A stretch of 64,000 bases of DNA from Lachnospiraceae bacterium (lineage in GTDB: Bacteria; Bacillota; Clostridia; Lachnospirales; Lachnospiraceae). Each line of letters opens with the position of its first letter. Within the stretch, counting starts at the first letter, position 1. Below are positions 36,419 to 45,358 of the stretch, piece after piece. A program made the translations under genes and the position numbers. The stretch spans positions 57,115 through 121,114 of the forward strand of contig JAFSIA010000048.1 of the NCBI GenBank assembly GCA_017440045.1, given 5' to 3'. The notes beneath the pieces were generated by a model. That model did not search any database. It had not been told where the DNA came from and saw nothing but the letters and a program-made list of their open reading frames with translations.

Positions 36419-37271
36419 TGCTGCGCTTTCCTCTCCAAATCTTGAAATGGTGCTTTGTCTCTACATTCTTATCCTGTACCTTTATGAGCAGTGTTCTAAG
36501 CTCATCGCCTCCTATGTTTCTAAGAAGCTGGCCTCCCTGTGTCACAGATACTTTTCCTGTCTCCTCTGAAACAATGATTGTAAATGCATCTGTAACCTCT
36601 GAAATACCCACAGCTGCTCTATGTCTTGTACCAAGTTCCTTGCTAAGCTCCATATTATCTGATAATGGCAGATAACATGTGGCAGATAGAACTCTGTTTC
36701 CTTTTACAATAACCGCTCCGTCATGAAGTGGTGTATTATGCTCAAATATATTAATAAGCAATTGGCTGCTAATTAGAGCATCAACGTCTATACCGGTGCG
36801 AACATACTCCTGTAATGTATCATCCTGCTCGATAACAATGAGCGCACCTGTCTTTGTTCTTCCCAATTCATAAGCCGCTTTAACAAGCTCATTTATGGTT
36901 CTGTCAGAAAATCTCTCAGTGACTTTCTTTCCCGGATCTATAGAAAAGAAGCTCGTTATGAAATTCTTTCGTCCAATCTGCTCCAATGCCTTTCGAAGCT
37001 CCGGCTGGAATATGATTACCACTGCAATAACTCCCACACTTAGGATATTCTGCAATAACCAAAGTATTGTATCCAAATTAAAAATGGACGCAATCATCAT
37101 AAATGCCATAATTGCCACGATACCCTTTAGTAGTATCCACGCTTTGGTCTTTCGTATCCAAACCATCACCTCATAAAATACCAATGCCAAAATTATTATC
37201 TCGACAATGTCGGCGATGCCTATCTTTAACGGTATGTATTTGTCTAAGAATTCATTAAGCTTCTCAAACAT
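36396..37271 (-). CDS. cdaA: diadenylate cyclase CdaA
   Basis: A 291-residue protein with three N-terminal membrane helices (about 15-95) and a DAC domain with the DGA motif in LHDGAVIV and the RHR motif in GTRHRAAVG. It makes c-di-AMP from two ATP at the membrane and controls osmolyte and wall balance. It precedes cdaR. Between it and the upstream gene lie five near-copies of a 10-bp repeat. Confidence 0.96.
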   Translation of the reverse strand: MFEKLNEFLDKYIPLKIGIADIVEIIILALVFYEVMVWIRKTKAWILLKGIVAIMAFMMIASIFNLDTILWLLQNILSVGVIAVVIIFQPELRKALEQIGRKNFITSFFSIDPGKKVTERFSDRTINELVKAAYELGRTKTGALIVIEQDDTLQEYVRTGIDVDALISSQLLINIFEHNTPLHDGAVIVKGNRVLSATCYLPLSDNMELSKELGTRHRAAVGISEVTDAFTIIVSEETGKVSVTQGGQLLRNIGGDELRTLLIKVQDKNVETKHHFKIWRGKRSNENKADQ

Positions 37272-37280
37272 ACGTATCTC

Positions 37281-37325
37281 CTTGTTGCTTTTTGTTGGTT
37301 TTTGTTGCTTTTCGTTGCTTTTCGT
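37281..37325. repeat. 10-bp tandem repeat in the cdaA leader
   Basis: Four to five tandem copies of TTTGTTGCTT/TTCGTTGCTT (plus strand) fill the gap between the upstream stop codon and the AGGAG of cdaA. One copy differs (GTTGGTT). Copy number could slip and alter spacing or secondary structure before cdaA. Confidence 0.75.
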
Positions 37326-37328
37326 TAT

Positions 37329-38471
37329 CTACTTATCACTATCTATCATAGTAATATCAGATGTGACATTCTTTTTTTCCATATCTAGTGTCATATCAGC
37401 TGTTTCTTTTTTATGTCTTAACATTTCAGAAGCGAGCTCATCTTCCATTGGCATAGCTGCCGGCTTTCTAACTGGCTTCTCAGCTACCGGACCTGTTTTC
37501 TTTGCTGCCACCTTAGAGCTTGATGATTTAGCAGCTGCCGGCTTAGCTTTTACTCTCTTTACCTTAACATTTGGCGCTGAAACCTTAACCTTTGGTACTG
37601 CTTTTACATAGTAGTAATACTCATCATCCTCAAACTGCACCTTCTCAGCTCTTGTGTAATCCACAGAATGAAGGAAAAACTGCAAGAACCAGCATATACC
37701 AACACTTATAAGACCACCTAATATAGCCGAAAGTGTTGAACACATTAAACTCATGTCGATAGTTATGTTTCCAACTAAGAACATTACCACCTGTGCTACT
37801 CCACCTGCACACACTGCAATAATCCATGAGTAGTCAATTGATAATCTCTTAAGTACATATACTAAAATGAGTACCACTGCAAATATTACAATAGTAAAAT
37901 AAAGTGCCGGATTCTTTAAAACTTCCTCTGTAAAGAGCTCCAATACCTTAAATCCATCATCTGCACCAATTTTTACAATCTCATTATAGTTGCTTCCCAC
38001 GAAGCTTAATATAAAGTAAACCAATGTACCAAATGCCATCGAAATAGCTGATACTGGTGATGCTACTAATCCTAATATAACAGGAACAACATAAGGTATA
38101 TTCATCATACAAAGTATTGGCATACCCACCAAAACTATACTTTCCTTTGGTGTAAATCTAAAGAACAAAAGGTACATTACTATAAATGCCACCAATATTA
38201 CTGCTGCCACTTCTAATGCTATCGCATACATATGACCCACGATAACAAGCATTAGTATCATGGCGCCAAGTGTTTTAGGTAATATAGCACAGAGCAATGA
38301 TATGATAATCACCACAAGTGGATTTTCCAAAACACCCATTGTTCCAATGTGACTGTTTATGGTAATCATACCAAACAATGCTATGAAAAACTTAAATGCA
38401 GCATCTATATACATGGAATATCTGCTATATATAACTTTATACTTTTCTCTAAGCTCTAATAATTTATACAT
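37329..38471 (-). CDS. conserved polytopic membrane protein of unknown function
   Basis: A 380-residue protein with about eight hydrophobic helices (about 25-270) and a cytoplasmic tail rich in Lys, Ala and Pro (about 290-345) ending in an acidic, charged segment. I do not recognise a named family. It overlaps its upstream partner by 8 bp and precedes cdaA, so it may belong to a membrane complex for envelope growth. The tail resembles nucleic-acid- or ribosome-binding low-complexity segments, but this is only resemblance. Confidence 0.85.
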   Translation of the reverse strand: MYKLLELREKYKVIYSRYSMYIDAAFKFFIALFGMITINSHIGTMGVLENPLVVIIISLLCAILPKTLGAMILMLVIVGHMYAIALEVAAVILVAFIVMYLLFFRFTPKESIVLVGMPILCMMNIPYVVPVILGLVASPVSAISMAFGTLVYFILSFVGSNYNEIVKIGADDGFKVLELFTEEVLKNPALYFTIVIFAVVLILVYVLKRLSIDYSWIIAVCAGGVAQVVMFLVGNITIDMSLMCSTLSAILGGLISVGICWFLQFFLHSVDYTRAEKVQFEDDEYYYYVKAVPKVKVSAPNVKVKRVKAKPAAAKSSSSKVAAKKTGPVAEKPVRKPAAMPMEDELASEMLRHKKETADMTLDMEKKNVTSDITMIDSDK

Positions 38472-38916
38472 TTTCTATTCCTCGCTTTTCGCTAAATTCT
38501 TCATCCTTGTAGATGTTATACAGCTTCTTCAAATTTCCATTGTACTCATTTAAGCTGTCTCTTACTCGTCTAAACTTAACTGAATACACCACATATGAAA
38601 TCACCATATACGCCACAAGTACAATGACATACCCTATAAGTACGTTTGTTCCAAGCTGTATATAATCCATATTTGCCAGCTCTGTCATCATCTTGTCGAT
38701 GTTTACAAATACTAAAATCGCAAGAACAAGTATATATGCAAGTGTAACTATGATGCCTGTATTAACCATCTTAAGTCCCACATAATCTTCTCTATAGTAC
38801 TTACTTAAAGGAATATTCTTTTTGCCCTCTTTTTCCTCGTAGGACGCAAGCTTTGTCATCAAAGCGACCTTTTCCTGATTTATCATATATATCTCCTTTT
38901 GGGTATAGTTTCCCAT
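38464..38916 (-). CDS. small membrane protein of unknown function
   Basis: A 150-residue protein with two hydrophobic helices (about 49-70 and 85-112) between charged ends. It is the first gene of the operon that continues through cdaA to galE, with AGGAG 7 bp upstream and a promoter about 20 bp before that. It overlaps the 380-residue membrane gene, suggesting the two act together. Confidence 0.82.
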   Translation of the reverse strand: MGNYTQKEIYMINQEKVALMTKLASYEEKEGKKNIPLSKYYREDYVGLKMVNTGIIVTLAYILVLAILVFVNIDKMMTELANMDYIQLGTNVLIGYVIVLVAYMVISYVVYSVKFRRVRDSLNEYNGNLKKLYNIYKDEEFSEKRGIENV

Positions 38917-38936
38917 AGTGTGTTTATATCCTTAAG

Positions 38937-38966
38937 ATTGTAACACAAACAAACACAAAAAAGCAA
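38937..38966 (-). promoter_or_regulatory. promoter of the cdaA-glmM-galE operon
   Basis: Minus strand: TTGCTT, an 18-bp spacer and TACAAT, ending 20 bp upstream of the first gene. Confidence 0.5.
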
Positions 38967-38992
38967 TAGAATATATAATAATCTTTAGTTAT

Positions 38993-39031
38993 AAAAAGCG
39001 GCACCCCATAATGCGAATTATAGGATGCCGC
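38993..39031 (-). terminator. terminator of the SDR gene
   Basis: A 15-bp imperfect stem (GCGGCATCC...GGGGTGCCGC, AT-rich core) followed by TTTTT on the minus strand, about 30 bp past the stop. Confidence 0.85.
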
Positions 39032-39061
39032 CTCTAATAATTAAAGCTTATTTTGTGGTGA

Positions 39062-39862
39062 TTATGGTCTAAGTCCCATTCCACCTTCTAATGTAATTGT
39101 TTCTCCACTCATATACTTGAAGTCTGGTGATGCAAGCTGTACGCACACACGACCGATTTCCTTCTCCGAATCTCCGTAATGTCCTACAGGTGGCATCTTT
39201 ACGTTTGCCTTAAATGCGTCCGGATATGCCTTCTCGAAGTTTTCAAGCTGCGCTGTCCATGCAAGTGGGCATACGATATTAACATTAATATTATCCTTGC
39301 CCCACTCTGTAGCTGCTACTCTTGTAAGTCCTCTGATACCTTCCTTTGCTGCTGCATATGCACACTGACCAAAGTTTCCAAAAAGTCCAGCTCCTGATGC
39401 AAAGTTAATTACGCTACCCTGTGTTTCCTTAAGGTATGGATAGCATGCCTTCATATAGTAAAATGTTGCATATAAGCCAGAATACATTGCCAAATCAAAC
39501 TGCTCTGTTGTATGGTCTGCTAATGTAACACCTGATGCTGAAGCCTGTGCATTGTTTATAAGCACATCGATTCTTCCAAATGCATCCATTGCCTTCTTTG
39601 CCACTTCATTGGCAACAGCCTCATTATCTGTGCCTGCTGAAATGTCTGCTGCAACTGCTAAAACCTTCACACCGTAAAGTCTTTCCAACTCTTCCTTAGC
39701 ATCCTCAAGCTTCTGTACATTACGACCTGTGATAACAAGATTTGCTCCCTCTTTTGCGTACGCTGTAGCTATACCATAGCCGATAGAACCGCATCTGCCA
39801 TCTGACAATACGCTTCGTCCTCCTCCTGTGATGATAGCTGTCTTACCTGTTAAAAAACCCAT
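39062..39862 (-). CDS. SDR-family oxidoreductase (FabG-like)
   Basis: A 266-residue classical short-chain dehydrogenase with NINNAQ-type NNA motif (VLINNAQAS), the catalytic YAAAK (about 168-172) and the C-terminal ETITLEGG typical of the family. The glycine-rich loop is expanded by about eight residues (TGGGR, then SVLSDGRC, then GSIGYGIA), so cofactor binding may differ from FabG. It is monocistronic with its own terminator. Substrate unknown. Confidence 0.88.
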   Translation of the reverse strand: MGFLTGKTAIITGGGRSVLSDGRCGSIGYGIATAYAKEGANLVITGRNVQKLEDAKEELERLYGVKVLAVAADISAGTDNEAVANEVAKKAMDAFGRIDVLINNAQASASGVTLADHTTEQFDLAMYSGLYATFYYMKACYPYLKETQGSVINFASGAGLFGNFGQCAYAAAKEGIRGLTRVAATEWGKDNINVNIVCPLAWTAQLENFEKAYPDAFKANVKMPPVGHYGDSEKEIGRVCVQLASPDFKYMSGETITLEGGMGLRP

Positions 39863-39986
39863 ATTCTTCCTCCTTGTTTTTTATCTTAAATGGCACTCGC
39901 CATCTAGAGTCTCGTTAATTCCACGTCCAATTGGCCTCGTTAATTTCAGTTAGTCAAACCTGCTTCGTTCATTAAACTTCATGGGA

Positions 39987-41477
39987 CTAACCCAATAACT
40001 CAATAACCATCTTTGAGTCAAATACAACCTGCGAAACCTTATCCACTTCAATCTGATACAATGCGTTCGCTACCATATGCTCCGCTACCTGCTCAAGGTC
40101 ACGGATACCATCTGTATCAGCAAAACGTTTCACTATTGTATCAAGAGCTTCATCTGTTACGATACACTCATTTTCATTTAATCCCATACGCTTAAGTACC
40201 TTTGGCAGTGCAAAGCGAGAGAATATAATCTTCTTTTCCTCCACTGTGTAGCCCGGTATCTCTATCACTGCAAAACGTGACATAAGCGGTGCGCTAATCT
40301 GACTCTTATCATTAGCTGTAGCAATAGGATATACGCCACTTGTAGGTATCATACATTCCATGTAGTTATCAGTAAATCCAAGATTATCAAGAAGTGTCAA
40401 AAGTACATCTGCCGGGTTGCCATTACCTTTTCCTGACGCTGCTTTGTCCAACTCATTGATGATAAATACTAGATTTGACTCTCCTGCCATAGAGAATGCT
40501 TCCATAATAATTCCAGGCTTCGCATTGGCATATATACGTGAGCTTCCTGTCAGCTGCTCCGGGTCATTTATAGAACTCATATCAAGAGTCGTCCATGGCA
40601 GCTTTAAAATGCGGGCAACTGCGTAAGCAATCTGTGACTTACCTGTTCCAGCCGGTCCCACCAGCAAAATACCATATGCCGGCAATGTGTGTGTTCTATT
40701 TATCTGAATGATTGTCTCAATGATACGCTGCTTTACTTTCTCCATTCCGTATAATTCTTCGTCAAGAATCTGGCGGGCTCTCACAGGATCAATAGACTCA
40801 AAGTAGTCATTCTTCCATTGAATGTTCATCATAATAGAAAGTGCTCGCTGGGCATGGCGACGCTCCTCCTGTGTTACCTCATTGGAGCGGGCAACTGCCA
40901 AGTTTCTTCTGGCCCACACTCTTATATTATCAGGCAATGTCTTGCCTGCACATGTCATAAAGTCCGAGATGCTTTGAAGGCTGGTAAGCTTCATATCATC
41001 TCCTGTTTCGTCTACATCTTCGTCCTCATCTAATTCCTCTGCGGGAGGATTGCTTAAAAACAATCGCTCGAGCATAAACTGAAGGAATCCATCCTCAGCT
41101 GAAAGCTTTCCACTTCCGCCCATAGCCAGCTCTCTAATCTTGTAAACAGCATATCCTTCCTCTGTATTCTTGCCCGAAAGACGCACATTAATATGATTCT
41201 TCCCAAGCCACTTTAACAGATATACAAATCGGGAATCCACCTTCAGAATATTGGCATCAAAGGTTCCATCTTCCTCTTTAAACTCAAAGGTTGTCTGCTT
41301 ATTTTGATTGCTAAAAACGCCACAGGCATGATGCTTCCACTGACGCTTGCTGTTATCTAAAACCAGAATAGGCTTCTCCGCTGTAGCCACTCTCTCGCTT
41401 GAATTAAAAGTCGTATATGTACATACAAAATCCTCACCATTGTTGTCAGGTGTATTGCTAAAATCAAATACTGGCAT
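39987..41477 (-). CDS. Lon-like AAA+ ATPase lacking a protease domain
   Basis: A 496-residue protein with a novel N-terminal part (about 1-230, with an acidic stretch at 147-162), then a Lon-type AAA+ module: ILDEELYGMEKVKQRIIE (237-254), Walker A GPAGTGKS (274-281), Walker B VFIINELDKA (337-346), sensor-1 ATAND, and a sensor-2/lid helical part. It ends there; no Ser-Lys protease domain follows. The Walker B aspartate is asparagine (N341), which may lower hydrolysis. It stands alone. A chaperone, unfoldase or MoxR-like assembly role is possible. Confidence 0.85.
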   Translation of the reverse strand: MPVFDFSNTPDNNGEDFVCTYTTFNSSERVATAEKPILVLDNSKRQWKHHACGVFSNQNKQTTFEFKEEDGTFDANILKVDSRFVYLLKWLGKNHINVRLSGKNTEEGYAVYKIRELAMGGSGKLSAEDGFLQFMLERLFLSNPPAEELDEDEDVDETGDDMKLTSLQSISDFMTCAGKTLPDNIRVWARRNLAVARSNEVTQEERRHAQRALSIMMNIQWKNDYFESIDPVRARQILDEELYGMEKVKQRIIETIIQINRTHTLPAYGILLVGPAGTGKSQIAYAVARILKLPWTTLDMSSINDPEQLTGSSRIYANAKPGIIMEAFSMAGESNLVFIINELDKAASGKGNGNPADVLLTLLDNLGFTDNYMECMIPTSGVYPIATANDKSQISAPLMSRFAVIEIPGYTVEEKKIIFSRFALPKVLKRMGLNENECIVTDEALDTIVKRFADTDGIRDLEQVAEHMVANALYQIEVDKVSQVVFDSKMVIELLG

Positions 41478-41578
41478 AGTCTCGCTCCTTTATTGATTAC
41501 AAAAACTTACTACTTGTAGTATCATATCACATTTTTTTGTCCTTGCATAGTTTCATAATTATACTGTTAGATGATTAC

Positions 41579-41614
41579 AAAAAAGGTAGACTTCTCTTAG
41601 AATATCTACCTTTT
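41579..41614 (-). terminator. terminator of pgi (bidirectional)
   Basis: A perfect 10-bp stem (AAAAGGTAGA / TCTACCTTTT) with a 14-nt loop; T-rich on both sides, with TTTTTT on the minus strand. Confidence 0.8.
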
Positions 41615-41658
41615 CTTAAGTAGTTGACCTTAATCAACTGATATATTTTTAGCTTTAA

Positions 41659-43239
41659 TTAAATATTTAATAAGTCGCTGTACGCCTTAAGGGCACCATC
41701 TGTCTCATGAGCAAGTACACGCTTTGCTAATACCTTACCAAGCTGTACACCCTCCTGGTCAAAGCTGTTTACATTCCATGCAAAGCCCTGATACATAATC
41801 TTATTCTCAAAGTGTGAAAGAAGTGCACCAAGAGACTTTGGATCAAGCTTGTCACCAATGATGATACTTGATGGACGTCCACCCTCGAAATACTTATTGC
41901 GGTCGGCATCATCCTTACCACATGCGAAAGCTACTATCTGAGCCACAACATTTGCGCAAAGCTTCTGCTGGCTTGTGCTGTCCTGAATCACTACATCTCT
42001 TCCCATCTGGCTATTCTTGAAGCCGACAAACTGAAGAGGTACAATATCTGTTCCCTGGTGAAGTAACTGATAGAATGAATGCTGTCCGTTTGTTCCAGGC
42101 TCTCCGAAGATAACTGGACCTGTCTGATAATTAACAAGTTCTCCAAAACGGTTTACTGATTTACCGTTTGACTCCATATCAAGCTGCTGTAAATGTGCCG
42201 GGAAGCGGCTAAGTGCCTGTGAGTATGGAAGAACTGCTGTATTCTCATATCCAAGTACATTTCTCTCATATACACCAATCAACGCATCTAACATTGCAGG
42301 GTTTGAAAGTAAATCTTTATTTGCTGCAAGCTTATCTGCTTCGGCTGCACCATCAAGGAACTGTGCAAATAAATCTGGGCCAAATGCCAATGATAATACT
42401 GCTCCACCTACTGCAGATGTAGAAGAGAATCTACCACCAATATAGTCATCCATAAAGAATGCTGCAAGATAATCATCACTCTTTGCAAGTGGTGATGTCT
42501 CACTTGTGACAGCAACCATATGCTTAGAAGGGTCCAATCCCGCGCCCTTTAAAGCATCCTTTACAAAAGATTCATTTGTTAATGTCTCAAGTGTTGTACC
42601 TGATTTTGATACAAGTACGAAAAGTGAATGTTCTACATCTATTGTATTTAAGACTGCTGCCGCATCATCAGGGTCTACATTGCTGATGAATTTAGCTTCC
42701 ATCTTGAATGTGTTGTTTACCTTAGCCCAATTTTCAAGTGCCAAATACATAGCACGTGGACCCAAGTCACTACCACCGATACCAATCTGCACAACTGTTG
42801 TAAACTTATCTCCAGCTGCATTTGTGATTGCTCCACTGTGAACCTTGTTTGCAAACTCTGTAATTTTATTCTGCTGCTCCACATAAAAGCTGCGCTTATC
42901 TGTACCATCAGCCTGAACTGCATCACCTATCTGTCCACGAGTCATATGATGGAGTACGAGACGCTTCTCTCCTGTATTTACAACCTCACCATTGTAAAGA
43001 GCCTCGAACTTCTCTGTAAGCTGCATCTCCTCAGCCAGCTTAGAGAGTACATTCAATACATTGTCATCAACCTGCTTCGCTGCATAATTAAAAGCAAGTC
43101 CAGCCGCCATCGGTACGCTGTACTTCTTTACTCGCTCTGCACCATTCTCTCCAGACATAACTGATGCAAGTTTTACAGGCTCAACCTTTGAAAGCTCCTT
43201 GTATGCCTCAACAGTATCTAGATTATTCCATTTAATCAT
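41659..43239 (-). CDS. pgi: glucose-6-phosphate isomerase
   Basis: A 526-residue phosphoglucose isomerase with VQIGIGGSDLGPRAM near 152-166, SKSGTTLETLTNE (phosphate loop), GGRFSSTSAVGG and the C-terminal QEGVQLGK with the active lysine. It interconverts glucose 6-phosphate and fructose 6-phosphate, feeding both glmM and the phosphoglucomutase branch. It is monocistronic, with promoter and terminator. Confidence 0.96.
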   Translation of the reverse strand: MIKWNNLDTVEAYKELSKVEPVKLASVMSGENGAERVKKYSVPMAAGLAFNYAAKQVDDNVLNVLSKLAEEMQLTEKFEALYNGEVVNTGEKRLVLHHMTRGQIGDAVQADGTDKRSFYVEQQNKITEFANKVHSGAITNAAGDKFTTVVQIGIGGSDLGPRAMYLALENWAKVNNTFKMEAKFISNVDPDDAAAVLNTIDVEHSLFVLVSKSGTTLETLTNESFVKDALKGAGLDPSKHMVAVTSETSPLAKSDDYLAAFFMDDYIGGRFSSTSAVGGAVLSLAFGPDLFAQFLDGAAEADKLAANKDLLSNPAMLDALIGVYERNVLGYENTAVLPYSQALSRFPAHLQQLDMESNGKSVNRFGELVNYQTGPVIFGEPGTNGQHSFYQLLHQGTDIVPLQFVGFKNSQMGRDVVIQDSTSQQKLCANVVAQIVAFACGKDDADRNKYFEGGRPSSIIIGDKLDPKSLGALLSHFENKIMYQGFAWNVNSFDQEGVQLGKVLAKRVLAHETDGALKAYSDLLNI

Positions 43240-43298
43240 TTTACTTCCTCCTTAACGTAATATTATCCTTCTTATAGCATAACGCCGTATTACGTTAC

Positions 43299-43327
43299 AT
43301 TATACTCTTTTTTTTGCCTTAATTCAA
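43299..43327 (-). promoter_or_regulatory. pgi promoter
   Basis: Minus strand TTGAAT, 17-bp spacer, TATAAT, 60 bp before pgi. The -35 overlaps the stop codon of the upstream LRR gene. Confidence 0.6.
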
Positions 43328-45106
43328 GTGTGGACGCTTACCCTTTAATCCTACTGTCAACACTCCTACTCCGCTAAGTAAAATCACCACCATCCAATAT
43401 GGATTTGCTGTATCTCCGGAATCAGTAGTATCTCCCGAATTAGCTCCGCCGTCTCCACTGCCAATTCCCGTGTTGTTCCCAGCTCCAACGTTATCGCCAG
43501 TTCCATCACCTTTATCAGAGTCTTCGTCCTCATCAGGCTTAACTAGATTCTCGGCTTTAACAAGTATTCCTTTTACTTCCGTGTTTACTGAAGCTAAAAA
43601 CAAACTCTTTTCATAATCTGACAAAGCTTCGTACATACCTTTTAACTTCTGCACATCCTCAAGGTCTGCCTCAGTAAGCTCATCTGGAATCTCCTCTATG
43701 GCAGTTAACATAGCCTTCACATTATCTGTCGCTTTCTTGAGAGCCTTTGCATCATTGATTGAATCTTCTAAAACATCTCTTACCTCTGCTTTTGATATAT
43801 TACTTGAGCTTTTAAAATCAACAATAGCAGTTTTAATGGTTGCTAACTCGATTTGCGCTTTTTCGCTAAGCTGGTCTATTCCCTGCATACTGCTCTCTAT
43901 ATCAGATATTAGTGCATCAATTTCTGCATAATCACTGTTTTCTGCCTTAATCATAGTGCCATCTTCTATGCCAGCTTCAAGATATTCCCTAAGCTCACAT
44001 AAATCTTCTTCTGTATCGTCAAGAATATACTGTTCTGTTTCAATATAATTATTTTTTACATATCCACTTTCAAAATTCTCATTCAATATTTCTTTTATTT
44101 TTTGCCTTATATCAGCTTTGGCATCATCTGTAATATTGCTGCCATTAAATAATGCACCCAGTTGTGCGTATGCCTCCTGATATCCATCATACTCAGCTCT
44201 CGCCACTGCCTCTGTCATAGTATGATTTGCATCATTCTTGCATGTATATGTATAGTAACCGTTTATCCAGCCACCATTACCATCAGACACCGGACGTGTA
44301 AGATTCTCCTCGCTCTTAGTTTCATCCCAGTCATGGCCTATTTTTTCTACCGTTTCCTCGTAAATAACCTTATTATTACCACATATTAAGCATTCGCCAT
44401 CTTCGGCACATACATATTTATTTCTAACGCCATCTTCTTCACAAGTTGGTTCTATATTAACAAGGCTGACTTTGTGTGGTGTTGCACCTACCAACAACGG
44501 ATTTCCCTCTCCGATATTTCCCTGCAACAGACTCCACTGCTCTACTGTTCCTGTATAATAAAACACAATATCTGCTGAAACATCCCCACTATCCTCAAAA
44601 GTCCATTCACCTACACTAGTCATGCTTCCCGGTATAACAACTTTTTTCAGGGAAGGACATTCTGAAAAAAATCTATTTGATATTTTAGTTGCTCCTTCTT
44701 CAAATATTGCTGTATGTAGATTATTACATCTATTTATAGCATAAATAAGACCACTTACATCTTTTCCAATATAAACCACTTCAAGTGCCAGACACCCATA
44801 AAAAGCATTGCAGAACAAGTTTATATGACCATCTGGTATCTTCACTACTTTTAAATTGGCACATTGTTCAAACGCAAATTCATAAATATGTGTTATATCG
44901 CACTCTTCTCCATTATAAGCCACCTTAGATGGAATAGTAACTTCTTCGTCGTCACCTAAATATTTGAGAATACTCGCTTCTTTATCCTCGACCGATATAT
45001 TGTATTTATAATCCCCTATTTCTACTTCTTCTGCCAATACAGATATCGTTCCATATGTCATAATGCAGAAAAGCACCATTAACATCAAATTAAAAATCTT
45101 TTTCAT
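43319..45106 (-). CDS. BspA-type leucine-rich-repeat surface protein
   Basis: A 595-residue secreted protein. It has a signal peptide (about 1-25), two to four LRR_5/BspA repeats (EEVTIPSKVAY, FAFEQCANLKVVKIPDG, FYGCLALEVVYIG; about 70-180), then a cysteine-bearing repeat unit (CEEDGVRNKYVC, CLICGN, CKNDANHTM; about 225-300). A helical stalk (about 310-515), a Gly/Asp/Thr linker and a C-terminal membrane helix with a short basic tail follow. The layout is that of an anchored adhesin. Its upstream region contains a candidate invertible promoter. Confidence 0.85.
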   Translation of the reverse strand: MKKIFNLMLMVLFCIMTYGTISVLAEEVEIGDYKYNISVEDKEASILKYLGDDEEVTIPSKVAYNGEECDITHIYEFAFEQCANLKVVKIPDGHINLFCNAFYGCLALEVVYIGKDVSGLIYAINRCNNLHTAIFEEGATKISNRFFSECPSLKKVVIPGSMTSVGEWTFEDSGDVSADIVFYYTGTVEQWSLLQGNIGEGNPLLVGATPHKVSLVNIEPTCEEDGVRNKYVCAEDGECLICGNNKVIYEETVEKIGHDWDETKSEENLTRPVSDGNGGWINGYYTYTCKNDANHTMTEAVARAEYDGYQEAYAQLGALFNGSNITDDAKADIRQKIKEILNENFESGYVKNNYIETEQYILDDTEEDLCELREYLEAGIEDGTMIKAENSDYAEIDALISDIESSMQGIDQLSEKAQIELATIKTAIVDFKSSSNISKAEVRDVLEDSINDAKALKKATDNVKAMLTAIEEIPDELTEADLEDVQKLKGMYEALSDYEKSLFLASVNTEVKGILVKAENLVKPDEDEDSDKGDGTGDNVGAGNNTGIGSGDGGANSGDTTDSGDTANPYWMVVILLSGVGVLTVGLKGKRPHLN

Positions 45107-45151
45107 AATTAACCACTCCTCTATTATTATAAAAATGCTACTGTTTCTTAT

Positions 45152-45223
45152 TTATTTTTGTATTCCTAAAAGTAATCTCTTTTTAGGCTCCTTTAAACTA
45201 TTAAAATCAGATGAAAATTCCAT
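45152..45223 (-). CDS. short peptide upstream of the LRR gene
   Basis: A 23-codon reading frame starting at 45223, preceded by a strong GGGGGAA ribosome site 6-7 bp upstream. The peptide starts MEFSSDFNSLKEP and has a basic end (KKRLLLGIQK). It lies in the leader of the LRR gene, and its first codons form one arm of the 21-bp inverted repeat. It could be a leader peptide or a small signalling peptide; nothing more can be supported. Confidence 0.4.
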   Translation of the reverse strand: MEFSSDFNSLKEPKKRLLLGIQK

Positions 45224-45341
45224 ATGTGTTCCCCCTTTTCTTATGTATAACTAGATTTATAGCCATAAGCTTCAATGTCAGGCAAGTAATCTGACACTTG
45301 GATTGTACCACATATATTAAGAATTTTCATCTGATTTTAAT
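45200..45341. repeat. 142-bp segment bounded by perfect 21-bp inverted repeats (candidate invertible promoter)
   Basis: ATTAAAATCAGATGAAAATTC at 45,200-45,220 is repeated in exact inverse at 45,321-45,341. The 100 bp between them contain, reading toward the LRR gene, a TTGCCT-18-TATAAA promoter candidate, a TGTCAG/CTGACA dyad and a strong ribosome site. The architecture matches phase-variable invertons. No recombinase gene is visible nearby. Confidence 0.6.
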
Positions 45342-45358
45342 GTCGTCACTATTTAATT

